Part shown: in pieces, positions 15,479 through 23,672 of the stretch | Numbering within the stretch: the first letter of the stretch is position 1 | How the letters are laid out: the number at the start of each line of letters is the position of its first letter | Assembly: GCA_964544355.1 (NCBI GenBank) | Contig: CAZJAI010000001.1 | Coordinates: forward strand, 186,001-250,000 | DNA: 64,000 bases | Direction: 5' to 3' | DNA from: Chaera sp964544355 | Lineage (GTDB): Bacteria; Patescibacteriota; Saccharimonadia; Saccharimonadales; Saccharimonadaceae | Made by a program: the position numbers and the translations under genes | Notes under the pieces: generated by a model | Told to the model about the DNA's origin: nothing | The model's input: only the letters and a program-made list of their open reading frames with translations | Database searches by the model: none

Positions 15479-16786
15479 ATGTGGGCAGCCAAACTTATAC
15501 CCGGTATCGTTAACGGCGCCGGCAGCCGCGGCCTGCTGGTCAGGCGCCATCGTCCGGACTATCAGCTAACCCTGTACGCCGGCATTCTGTTGGCAATTGG
15601 TCTGATAGTGCTGTATGCCATATCGCCGGCAAGGGTGGAGCTTATTAACCTAACCGGCAGCAAGCTGGATCAGGCTCATTTTATGCAAAGACAGCTGTTG
15701 TATTTGCTGGCGGGTATCGGCGCGTTCGTGGCGGCCGCCTGGTTGCCGCTGAAAACCTGGACGCGCCTGGCCGGCTGGTTCCTGCTGGCGGGCCTTGGAT
15801 TAAGCCTGCTGCTGGCCGTCTTCGGCTGGCTGCATATCCCGCTGGCGCTGGAAGCCGGCGGGGCGGTCCGGTGGTTTAACCTGGGCGTGGTATCGTTTCA
15901 ACCCGCTGAAATTTTAAAATTCAGCCTGCTCTTATACACGGCGGCGTTTTTAGCCGGTCGCAAGGCCGAAGGCAGGGTGAATTCGCCGGCGGACACCTTG
16001 TTGCCGCTCGGGTTGCTGATGGGGGTTGTGCTGCTGTTTATTATCGTTCTGCAAAAAGACATGGGCACGGGCATAACTATGATCGGCATCGTGCTGTCCA
16101 TGTTGTACATAGCCGGGCTAAGCTTTAAGAACTTTCTGATGACAGCCGGTATTTTAGCGAGCATTGGTTTGTTGCTGGTAGTCACTTCGCCGCATCGGCT
16201 AGAGAGGATCTCGACTTTCTTCAACCCGGTGGCCGCCAACAGCGCCGCCTCGGGTTATCAGATTGCCCAAGCCAAGATCGCCATTGGCAGCGGCGGCCTG
16301 ATGGGCAAAGGCTTGGGACAGAGCGTTCAGGCGTTCGGTTATCTTCCCGAGGCTCTCAACGATTCAATTTTCGCTATTCTGGGCGAGAAGTTTGGATTTA
16401 TCGGCCTGGTGTCTATCTTGGCGGTGTTCTACGCTCTGCTGTTTAGGCTAGTCAAGCTGATCGAGCAGACCGCGGAACCGGCCTGGCAGCTGATTGCCGC
16501 CGGTATTTTCGGCTGGATAGGTACCCACGCCGTAGTGAACATTGGGGCGATGGTTGGTTTGCTGCCACTGACGGGTATAACCTTGCCGTTTCTGAGCTTT
16601 GGCGGTACCAGCCTACTGTTTATCATGCTGGTTCTGGGAATCGCTTTTCATATTTCCCGCTATACCAATCACCAGCTGTCAGGTAAACTCAATGCCAGCG
16701 ATGAAGGAGAAAAAGCCTATGCGCGTTTTGGCGGCCGGAGGGGGATCGGGCGGCCACGTCACCCCGGTAGTGGCACTTATCAATGA
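15479..16786 (+). CDS. ftsW: SEDS peptidoglycan glycosyltransferase FtsW
   Basis: 435 residues, about ten membrane helices. SEDS hallmarks are AVRWFNLGVVSFQPAEILK, ILQKDMGTGITM, the segment with GLMGKGLGQSVQAFGYLPE and LPLTGITLPFLSFGGTSLL. It polymerises lipid II at the septum with FtsI. The last 22 codons or so overlap the start of murG in another frame (68 bases if murG starts at 16719), so the C-terminal tail is constrained by the next gene. Confidence 0.93.
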   Translation: MWAAKLIPGIVNGAGSRGLLVRRHRPDYQLTLYAGILLAIGLIVLYAISPARVELINLTGSKLDQAHFMQRQLLYLLAGIGAFVAAAWLPLKTWTRLAGWFLLAGLGLSLLLAVFGWLHIPLALEAGGAVRWFNLGVVSFQPAEILKFSLLLYTAAFLAGRKAEGRVNSPADTLLPLGLLMGVVLLFIIVLQKDMGTGITMIGIVLSMLYIAGLSFKNFLMTAGILASIGLLLVVTSPHRLERISTFFNPVAANSAASGYQIAQAKIAIGSGGLMGKGLGQSVQAFGYLPEALNDSIFAILGEKFGFIGLVSILAVFYALLFRLVKLIEQTAEPAWQLIAAGIFGWIGTHAVVNIGAMVGLLPLTGITLPFLSFGGTSLLFIMLVLGIAFHISRYTNHQLSGKLNASDEGEKAYARFGGRRGIGRPRHPGSGTYQ

Positions 16787-17891
16787 GCTTAATCGGTTAA
16801 CCGGCGGCGATTTATCCGTAGAATTCATTTGCGATCGCGGCTATTATCCACAGGCCGTTAAAATGATGAGCTCGGCCTCCTTGCCGGTCAGAACCAGACG
16901 TATTTTCGCCGGAAAAATCCGGCGCTACCATAAAATCTCTTTGGTTAAGAGATTGACGGACGTCGGCAGCCTGCTGCTGAACGTGCGTGACATTTTTCTG
17001 ACAGCTCTTGGCATAGCCCAGAGCCTGCTAATTGTCTTCCGGTTTAAACCTGATGTTATTTTTACAAAAGGCGGCTTTGTCTGTTTGCCTGTCGGCCTGG
17101 CGGGACGTTTGTGTAAAGTCCCCCTGGTGATTCACGATTCCGATTCTCATGCCGGATTAACCAATCGTGTACTAGCCAGATGGGCAAGGACGATTCTGAC
17201 GGGGGCTCCGCTGGAGAACTATCAATATCCCAAAAAGCGCAGTTTTTACGTAGGCATACCGGTAGGGAAAGCGTATTTTAAGAGTTTCAGCGATAAGCAG
17301 CGGCGGCAGATTAAGGCCGAGCTGGCTTTGCCGGACATCGACAGGCCGATGGTTCTGGCGGTAGGCGGCGGACTGGGGGCCAGAAGGCTTAACCGAGTTG
17401 TGGCTGCCGCGGCGGGGAGTATGTTGCCGACGGTTTCCATTGTTCATGTTACCGGCAGCGGGGACTACTCCAGAATGGTTAGCCTGGCCGTCGACCATGC
17501 CGGGTACCGTTTGATTGGTTTCGCGTCTCCCGGCGACATGGTCAAACTAGTGGCGGCGGCCGACGTGGTGGTTACTAGAGCTGGCGCCACGGCTCTGGCG
17601 GAAATGTCGGCCCAGGCCAAACCGACCGTCATCGTACCCAATCCCATGCTGAGCGGCGGGCATCAACTGAAAAACGCCGAGGTGTTTGCCCGGGCGGGGG
17701 CGGCGGTAGTGCTGGACGAGACTGACCTGCTTAAACGCCCGGAACTACTAGGCGAGGCGGTAGTCTATCTGCTGGAGCATCCGGACAGGGCCGCGGCGAT
17801 GGGTCGGAAAATGAGGCGCTTTGCCCGCCGGGAGGCCGCGACGGAGGCCGCTCAGCACATCATTAAGACTGCTCGGGAGGAGAAGTATTAG
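16719..17891 (+). CDS. murG: UDP-GlcNAc:lipid I N-acetylglucosaminyltransferase
   Basis: 390 residues. It converts lipid I to lipid II on the inner membrane face. GT28 motifs are AAGGGSGGHVTP near the N-terminus, FTKGGFVCLPVGLAG, VGGGLGARRLNRV, VTRAGATALAEM and PNPMLSGGHQLKNAE. I choose ATG 16719 because AAGGAGA ends 8 bases before it and the protein then begins MRVLAAGGGSGGH. In-frame ATGs at 16692 and 16701 and a long extension into ftsW are less likely. Confidence 0.95.
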   Translation: MRVLAAGGGSGGHVTPVVALINELNRLTGGDLSVEFICDRGYYPQAVKMMSSASLPVRTRRIFAGKIRRYHKISLVKRLTDVGSLLLNVRDIFLTALGIAQSLLIVFRFKPDVIFTKGGFVCLPVGLAGRLCKVPLVIHDSDSHAGLTNRVLARWARTILTGAPLENYQYPKKRSFYVGIPVGKAYFKSFSDKQRRQIKAELALPDIDRPMVLAVGGGLGARRLNRVVAAAAGSMLPTVSIVHVTGSGDYSRMVSLAVDHAGYRLIGFASPGDMVKLVAAADVVVTRAGATALAEMSAQAKPTVIVPNPMLSGGHQLKNAEVFARAGAAVVLDETDLLKRPELLGEAVVYLLEHPDRAAAMGRKMRRFARREAATEAAQHIIKTAREEKY

Positions 17892-17893
17892 GC

Positions 17894-18808
17894 ATGTGGA
17901 GTCCGTTTAAGCCGAAAAGCCGCCGCTTCGCCGTCCGGACGCTGCCAGACCCGGCGCCTTTCAGAAGAGGCCGAGCCATTACTGGCAGCGCCTCGTCCGG
18001 CGTGTCGGCGGCGGCTTCCTCCGCCTCCAGCCGGTTGGCTTCGCCAAGACTAAAACTGCACCATCTGCGGGCCGCCAGAAGGGCGATTCTGGCCGGACTG
18101 TCGGTTATTTTAACGGCCAGCCTGGGGCTGGCATGGTTGATCGGCCAGTTTATCAATCAGCCGGTGGAGGTGGTTCTGGTTTCTCAAGCGGCTATAATCG
18201 GACAGCCTTACACTAAAAACTACAGCGGCGCGCTGAGCGGCTATTTCGCGGCCAATCCGACGGAGAGATTCAGGTTTAATCTAAACCAAGCGAACATGCA
18301 ATCGTATCTGATTGCTCGCCATCCGGAGATCAACACCGCCCAAATCGTACAATCGGGCCGGTCGGTAAAACTGGCGGTAGGGTTGCGCCAGCCGGTAGTT
18401 ACCTGGCGGTTGGGGAGCGAGCAGCTTTATATTGACTCCGCCGGAGTGGTATTCAAGAACAATTATTTTGCTCAACCGGCTATCAATGTCGAGGATCAAT
18501 CCGGCTTGCCGATAAAGGATAAAACGGTTATCGCTTCGGATCGTTTCCTAGCTTTTTTAGGCCAACTGATAGCCTATATTAACGCCTCCGGGGTCGGCCC
18601 GGTCAGCAACGTGATCATTCCGCCGGGTATCACCCGGGAAGTGGACATTCGCCTACAGAATCGGCCGTATGTGATCAAGGCTTTCAGCGGACGAGAGGCC
18701 TACGGGCAAGCCGCCGATATAGTGAGCGCCGTAAAATACGTACAGTCGCACCAGCTGACGCCCCAGTACTTGGATGTCAGGGTGCCGGGCAAGGCGTTTT
18801 ATCGCTGA
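17894..18808 (+). CDS. ftsQ: FtsQ/DivIB-type division protein
   Basis: 304 residues. A basic, Ser/Ala-rich cytoplasmic N-terminus (about 1-65), one membrane helix (about 67-89) and an external POTRA-like plus beta domain, with VGLRQPVVTWRLG and LYIDSAGVVFKNNYF typical of FtsQ (the substrate-strand region is usually W-R-L..-L-D..G-V-F). Its position after murG supports the call. GGAGGAGAAG lies before the ATG. It ends the plus-strand cluster; ftsA and ftsZ do not follow. Confidence 0.82.
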   Translation: MWSPFKPKSRRFAVRTLPDPAPFRRGRAITGSASSGVSAAASSASSRLASPRLKLHHLRAARRAILAGLSVILTASLGLAWLIGQFINQPVEVVLVSQAAIIGQPYTKNYSGALSGYFAANPTERFRFNLNQANMQSYLIARHPEINTAQIVQSGRSVKLAVGLRQPVVTWRLGSEQLYIDSAGVVFKNNYFAQPAINVEDQSGLPIKDKTVIASDRFLAFLGQLIAYINASGVGPVSNVIIPPGITREVDIRLQNRPYVIKAFSGREAYGQAADIVSAVKYVQSHQLTPQYLDVRVPGKAFYR

Positions 18809-19157
18809 TTATTTCCTCCTCTAGACGGGGCCTTCAGGGAGCCCATTGCCAGCAGAGGAGGGGGGCGGTAAGGTCGCGTTTTTAGTGCGGCTTTTTGGAG
18901 AATCCGCCTTAATCGTTGGGCGTTTTTTGGGCGGCGCCAATCAAAAGCAGTGCGGTGTTATAAAAAAGGTTTCTTTATGTCTCTTCCCCGCCCCTCTAAG
19001 TTCTATTTTTGTTCGTCGAATACTGAAGATTTTGGAGAGTTAGGATAAAAACATATAAAACCAGGTAATATTATAAAAAGCAAATAGGGTAGGCTGGAGA
19101 AACAGTGGGGTAGCGTGAAAACAATATAAAATAACACAGTAATCACAAAATGCAAAT

Positions 19158-19166
19158 TGTGGATAA
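19158..19166 (-). promoter_or_regulatory. single DnaA-box sequence
   Basis: TGTGGATAA, i.e. TTATCCACA on the minus strand, a perfect consensus DnaA box in an AT-rich intergenic stretch. It is alone, so it is not evidence for an origin. Confidence 0.35.
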
Positions 19167-19237
19167 CTGAACTTTCAGTCCGATTCGGGTAGCAATAGGC
19201 CAGCAAAACGGCGTTCGGCTTGTCTATATAAGATAAG

Positions 19238-19504
19238 ATGGCCAGGCGCCCGGGCGCGCCGTTTATGAAAGAAACGTTCAGCGGTTTTTTAAACGGTTGT
19301 CGTTATACGCCACCCCCCGGTAGCGGCTGGGGCGGGTATTACTTGACGCCTTTTGACGTATATTTAAAAGACGTAAAAGATATATTGTGCGACATTATAG
19401 TCCAGACATTAATCTTCGCCATTATTATCCTCCACACCGCTCTCTTGTTTGCCGGCGCCCGGTTTTTGGTTTGTCTTTTTATTTTATCCCCGCCTTTAAC
19501 TTAG
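19238..19504 (+). CDS. possible small membrane protein, 88 aa
   Basis: Not recognised. The first 45 residues are polar with a Gly/Pro stretch (TPPPGSGWGGYYLTP); residues 50-85 are strongly hydrophobic (CDIIVQTLIFAIIIL and on), giving one or two membrane helices. TATATA at 19225-19230 ends 7 bases before the ATG, matching the leaderless spacing seen elsewhere. Codon use is less regular than in the neighbours and the first codons form a GC-rich hairpin, so this may be a chance ORF. Confidence 0.3.
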   Translation: MARRPGAPFMKETFSGFLNGCRYTPPPGSGWGGYYLTPFDVYLKDVKDILCDIIVQTLIFAIIILHTALLFAGARFLVCLFILSPPLT

Positions 19505-19691
19505 ATAGCTTGGATTTGATTTTTAACTTTGGCTTGGTGTGTGGCGCTCGCCGTGACTGGTTTTTTTAAAGTCAACTATGGCCCGGCTTTTAATAAAGTT
19601 CTATAATTGTTCTAATTATTTAAGACGCCGTTTGGCCCGGGTGCTATCCTCCTATTTTACCGTAGGTGGTCCGCCACTCCCGCGGGACTCC

Positions 19692-22325
19692 TTAGCGCAG
19701 GCGCAGCTCAAAACTGCCTTCATCCGGCCGGGAGGTTGTGACGGGTCTTGGCGGGGCTATAGGCGGGTTTTTGGGGTGGCCGCGCCGCGGACGAGACGGC
19801 TTTTTGGAAGCCGGCTGTTTGGCAGCGCTATTCCTGTCTTGGGTATTTGGCGAAGCCGCGGTTTGTTGTGCGGGTTGTTGACCGGCTGCCGGCCGGGCCG
19901 TTTCCCTCAAGTGCTGCGGCGGCATCAACAGCTCCTGAATAGAGCTTTCCACTTGGCCGCGGTCGCTGGCGAATTGCCGGCGCGAATTATCGATGATCTG
20001 GGCCGAATAATCGGTTTGAGCCGGCGGCAGGGTTAACGTGGTAGCGCTAAAGGCAGGTACTTTTTCGCCCTGAATAACCATGCTGATAACAAAGCTGCGG
20101 TTGTGCATCTGCAGCAGGTCGGCCGCTTCGAACTGGGGCTCGAACTGCTTGGCCAGCAGCGGCGCGTCGTCGGCGCTGACTCGGAAGGTTATCACCGTGC
20201 CGACATTGCCGAACACGGCATTGCGTACCGGGTCGGACATCTGGCTAATATACTGGTTGGCCACCGTCAGGTTTAAGCCGTATTTGCGCGCCTCGGACAG
20301 GATGGTGGCGAAGCTGTCGGTGGCGAAGTTTTGGAACTCGTCGACATACAGGTAAAACGATTGCCTATCCTCGATGTTCGGTATGTCGCTGCGGCTCATG
20401 GCCGCCAGCTGGATTTTAGTGACCAAAAACGCTCCTAAAATAGCCGCGTTGTCCTCGCCTATCAGTCCTTTTGACAGATTGACGATTAAAATTTTACCCT
20501 CGTCCATGATTTTTCTGATGTTGAACGTGCTGGAGGGTTGGCCGATGATATTGCGGATAATTGGATTGGCGGTAAATGCTCCCACTTTGTTCAGCACCGG
20601 CGCTACCGCCTCGGTGGCGAACTTGTCGTTCCAGCTGGCGAACTCCAGCCTCCAGAAACTCAAAACCACCGTGTCCTTAACGTGCGCCAAAATCAGGTCA
20701 CGGAAGCGCTTGTCAGTCAGCATGCGGGTGATGTCCAGCATGGTCGAATCGGGATAGTCCAGCAGCGCCAGGATGGTGTAGCGCAGGATATACTCCAGGC
20801 GGGGGCCCCAGGACTCGCCGAACATTCGCTTCAACACGCCGATGATTTCCGAGCTGATCATGTTCTTCATGGCCGGGTCGGTTACTTCCATGGGGTTGAA
20901 CCCGATGGGATAGGCCGTGTCGGCCGGGTTGAAATAAACCACGTCGTTAATTCGGCTGGCCGGTATAAACCGTAAGTTATTAACCGCGAAATCACCGTGC
21001 GGATCAATAATGGCATACCCTTCGCCGTGGAACACGTCGCTTAATGCGAACAGTTCCAGCAGGCCGGATTTGCCGGTACCCGTCTGGCCGATTATGTAAA
21101 CATGACGGCTGCGGTCTGAACGATAAAGCCCGAACTGCTGGTTGATGCCTCTGAAATTGGTTAAACCGAAGGCGCTGATCTGGTTGTCGGCGATCGAATC
21201 GTTAGTCGGCACCGGCAGTTTGGCCGGAGGCTCGGCCGTTTTGGAACTGGCCCAGACAATATTGGGAGTCTCCACGTTTGTATGGGGCAGATGAAAGACC
21301 GAAGCCAGTTCCTCGATGTTCAAAATAAAACCTCGGTCTACGAACAGACGGGCGGCGTATTCGTCCAGGATGTCGCGCCTGAAGCTGCCGCGCCGGGCGG
21401 TAAAGCCGTTCAAATTAGTGCTGTTGTATTGCTTGAACGCCCCGACGATAGCCTGCATGCGCAGCCTGGCGGTATTTTGGTCGTTACCCAGATACATCAG
21501 GCGGATTTTAACCCGATATCCCAGTTTAGTGCTCTTTTTGTCGACCTCGGCCACCCTGGTTCGTTCGCGTTCGCTCAACTCCCTAGCACCGCCGCCGTTG
21601 TCTTGCGGGGATTTCCACAAAGCCTCGACTGCTCTTAAAAGATAGATCGACATACCGCTGAAGAAGTCGCCGCCCGACATGCCGCCGCTTTTGACGTTAG
21701 TGGCATAACGTCCGGCCCGTCGGTGCCAGTCGTCGGCAATCGGCCGGGCCAGTATCTGAATCCACATCTCTTCGTTGCTTTGCTCCAGCTTGGCTAAGGT
21801 GGCGGTAATGCCTGCCAGCGGGTCCACCTCGAAACTTTGAAAGGTCTTGATCGGCAGCATTTCGCTGTCGGTCAGTTTTAATTCGGCGCTATGGGCCACC
21901 GGCTGGCTCAGCGGCCGGCGGGCGTAGTCTTCCTCTGCCTGATGGATTTGAACGGTTGGATACTGGGCGTAAATCTGACCTTCCACGAAGTTTTGCAGGT
22001 GCTTGGGAACCCAGACGTAGAATCTGATCAGTTTGTTGATGGCGGCGATTTCGAAACTGATGTGTTCCTGCATGCCGCCGCTTAACGCCAGCTCCCGCCG
22101 GTCGCGCAAGATGCCGTGAAGACTGGCGAACATCTGCTCGGCGGCCAGCTCTTTTTTGTCGTTGGTCCGGGGTATCTCCAGTACCAGTAGGGCGTGCTCT
22201 CCGGATATGTTTTTGGCCCGCCGGTAGTTGCGTAGCGATAAATACAGCAGCAACCCGACAATCGGTAGCCAGATGAACCAAGAGGTCAACAATGAGAACA
22301 GTCCCGCCAGCAAAGAGCTCAACAT
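19692..22325 (-). CDS. VirD4/TraD-like membrane-anchored DNA-translocation ATPase
   Basis: 877 residues. An N-terminal membrane helix (about 8-32), then a region of about 350 residues of the type found before T4SS-type ATPases in Patescibacteria, then a P-loop ATPase with Walker A GQTGTGKS (near residue 412) and Walker B FYLYVDEFQNF, followed by SEARKYGLNLTVANQYISQ typical of VirD4/TraG/TraD coupling proteins. The last 90 residues are Pro/Gln/Ala-rich and disordered. No other T4SS gene is next to it. It may move DNA or protein at the cell envelope; the substrate is unknown. Confidence 0.78.
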   Translation of the reverse strand: MLSSLLAGLFSLLTSWFIWLPIVGLLLYLSLRNYRRAKNISGEHALLVLEIPRTNDKKELAAEQMFASLHGILRDRRELALSGGMQEHISFEIAAINKLIRFYVWVPKHLQNFVEGQIYAQYPTVQIHQAEEDYARRPLSQPVAHSAELKLTDSEMLPIKTFQSFEVDPLAGITATLAKLEQSNEEMWIQILARPIADDWHRRAGRYATNVKSGGMSGGDFFSGMSIYLLRAVEALWKSPQDNGGGARELSERERTRVAEVDKKSTKLGYRVKIRLMYLGNDQNTARLRMQAIVGAFKQYNSTNLNGFTARRGSFRRDILDEYAARLFVDRGFILNIEELASVFHLPHTNVETPNIVWASSKTAEPPAKLPVPTNDSIADNQISAFGLTNFRGINQQFGLYRSDRSRHVYIIGQTGTGKSGLLELFALSDVFHGEGYAIIDPHGDFAVNNLRFIPASRINDVVYFNPADTAYPIGFNPMEVTDPAMKNMISSEIIGVLKRMFGESWGPRLEYILRYTILALLDYPDSTMLDITRMLTDKRFRDLILAHVKDTVVLSFWRLEFASWNDKFATEAVAPVLNKVGAFTANPIIRNIIGQPSSTFNIRKIMDEGKILIVNLSKGLIGEDNAAILGAFLVTKIQLAAMSRSDIPNIEDRQSFYLYVDEFQNFATDSFATILSEARKYGLNLTVANQYISQMSDPVRNAVFGNVGTVITFRVSADDAPLLAKQFEPQFEAADLLQMHNRSFVISMVIQGEKVPAFSATTLTLPPAQTDYSAQIIDNSRRQFASDRGQVESSIQELLMPPQHLRETARPAAGQQPAQQTAASPNTQDRNSAAKQPASKKPSRPRRGHPKNPPIAPPRPVTTSRPDEGSFELRLR

Positions 22326-22429
22326 AATTTACTCATCATTGTCGCTCAAAGGCTGTTCCACTGCAAATCGTCTTGACCGGCTCGATACTGGCGGGCGTCG
22401 GCGTAGCGGATGTCCGCTTCAGGCGTTTT

Positions 22430-23488
22430 TCAGGGGTTTTTATCTGTTTCGTCCAAAACATAAGTGGCCTTCGACACTCGCTTGAATTGAGGCTTGCCCT
22501 GCAGGTTGAGCAGGATAGTAGTCTCTTTTACCCGGCGGTGTTTGAGAACCCGCTTGACTATTTCGTCGCGGTGCAGCGGCCCGCCCTCTTTTTTCAGCAC
22601 GTCGGCTATGATATCGGAGACCGTGCCTTTTTTATAACCCCACTCTTTCAGGGCGTAGATTCCCCTGCCGATAAGCACAAAGCGGCTGTCCTTAATCAGT
22701 TCGTTATGAATGGCTTGCGTGGTTACGTCACGACGTTTAAAGTCGCTTGTTTTGATGGCTGCGGCGATTTCGCTAAAATGCATCGGTTGATTGTTTTCTT
22801 GTAAAATGATGTAAATTTTATCACGTATATTCTTTGGATTAACCGACGGCCACTTGTTCAAGCCCCATACGCCGTTGCGGTGCGCCAGGTTTTTACTTAA
22901 ACTGGCCAGGGCTCGCACGTGATCGGGATGTTCGTGATCAAGCTTGGCGTGCAGTTCTTCGGTGGTCAGAGGTTTGCCGTGCTCGGTGATCACCGATACG
23001 ATTTTGTCGACATGGCCGGCCGCTTGCTTGGCGTCATGATACTCCTTGATGGTAACGCCGTGGTGATATTGGTCGGTTTCGTCAATTACGTCCAGGTTCG
23101 GCGCCAGATCGGCAATAAAGGCCACCCGGGCCTTCTCCCGGTCGCCCGCCGCGTTTTCCAGCCGGTTAGCCAGATCGCTGACTCTGGCGGCACGGCCCAT
23201 TTCGTGCAGATGCCGCACGAAATGTTTTTCCAGCCGGGCGACATGCGGCAGACCGTTGTCGGCAGCGATTTTCAGTCTAATTAAAATAGCTTTTTCCAGC
23301 TGCCTGACCCGTTCGCGGGTAATGCCTAACAGCTCGCCTATCTGTTCCAGAGTTTCCTTGCGGTCATGCAAGCCGTAGCGCCGGGCAATAATTTCCCGTT
23401 CACGTTCACGTTCGATAGTGTTTAGAATGTCGTCTACGGCGCTGGCAATGTCTACCGGTGGGGCGGCTGGAGCGGCTACATCGTTCAT
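22430..23488 (-). CDS. sigma region 4 fused to HARE-HTH repeats
   Basis: 352 residues. Residues about 18-65 form a sigma-70 region 4 (REREIIARRYGLHDRKETLE, then EQIGELLGITRERVRQLEKA), the -35-recognising helix-turn-helix. No region 2 or 3 is present, so it cannot be a complete sigma factor. Downstream are two or three winged-helix units of the HARE-HTH / RpoE delta type (GKPLTTEELHAKLD; NQPMHFSEIAAAIKTSDF; GPLHRDEIVKRVLKHRRV). It may modulate RNA polymerase like delta. A perfect TTGACA-17-TATAAT promoter drives it. An open frame continues 27 codons past its TGA. Confidence 0.8.
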   Translation of the reverse strand: MNDVAAPAAPPVDIASAVDDILNTIEREREREIIARRYGLHDRKETLEQIGELLGITRERVRQLEKAILIRLKIAADNGLPHVARLEKHFVRHLHEMGRAARVSDLANRLENAAGDREKARVAFIADLAPNLDVIDETDQYHHGVTIKEYHDAKQAAGHVDKIVSVITEHGKPLTTEELHAKLDHEHPDHVRALASLSKNLAHRNGVWGLNKWPSVNPKNIRDKIYIILQENNQPMHFSEIAAAIKTSDFKRRDVTTQAIHNELIKDSRFVLIGRGIYALKEWGYKKGTVSDIIADVLKKEGGPLHRDEIVKRVLKHRRVKETTILLNLQGKPQFKRVSKATYVLDETDKNP

Positions 23489-23544
23489 CTTAGGAGGGGC
23501 TTTCTTTCTTTTTAGGTTAGTAAGGTTTACAAGTATATTAGTTA

Positions 23545-23573
23545 ATTATAGAACATTAGCTTATATATGTCAA
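23545..23573 (-). promoter_or_regulatory. perfect consensus sigma-70 promoter
   Basis: On the minus strand TTGACA (23573-23568), a 17-base spacer and TATAAT (23550-23545). The leader to the ATG at 23488 is about 50 bases and contains CCTCC rather than a Shine-Dalgarno. Confidence 0.85.
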
Positions 23574-23672
23574 CTATTACTTGTCTATTGTTATTATAGC
23601 ATTAAATAGACGCTTATGGTAAAGCATTTAATAAGGCTTTTAGGCTGGTGATTATTGTGTCTTAAAACAGAG

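Larger units (their letters stand above)
18809..19691. other. 883-base sparsely coding gap at a convergent junction
   Basis: It lies between the end of ftsQ (plus) and the end of the VirD4-like gene (minus). It contains an 8-bp long-range stem (18815-18822 with 18854-18861) without an adjacent U-run, an AT-rich stretch (about 19000-19200), one perfect DnaA-box sequence TGTGGATAA (19158-19166) and one uncertain ORF (19238-19504). No RNA gene was recognised. Confidence 0.6.

Noticed and set aside
19158..19166. Replication origin at the AT-rich gap
   Set aside because: Only one DnaA box is present; dnaA, dnaN and a box cluster are missing. A second TTATCCACA at 16844-16852 lies inside murG and shows that single boxes occur by chance.
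19003..19206. 67-residue hydrophobic minus-strand ORF
   Set aside because: It lies in AT-rich sequence where such ORFs arise easily, with no ribosome site or correctly spaced -10.
19380..19420. dif-like site at the convergent junction
   Set aside because: A TGCGACATTATAG-like stretch vaguely resembles a Xer arm, but the second arm and central region do not fit.
19692..22325. VirB4 rather than VirD4-like assignment
   Set aside because: The Walker B region FYLYVDEFQNF, followed by the SEARKYGLNL segment, fits coupling proteins better, and the conserved VirB4 N-terminal CagE domain is not evident; some uncertainty remains.
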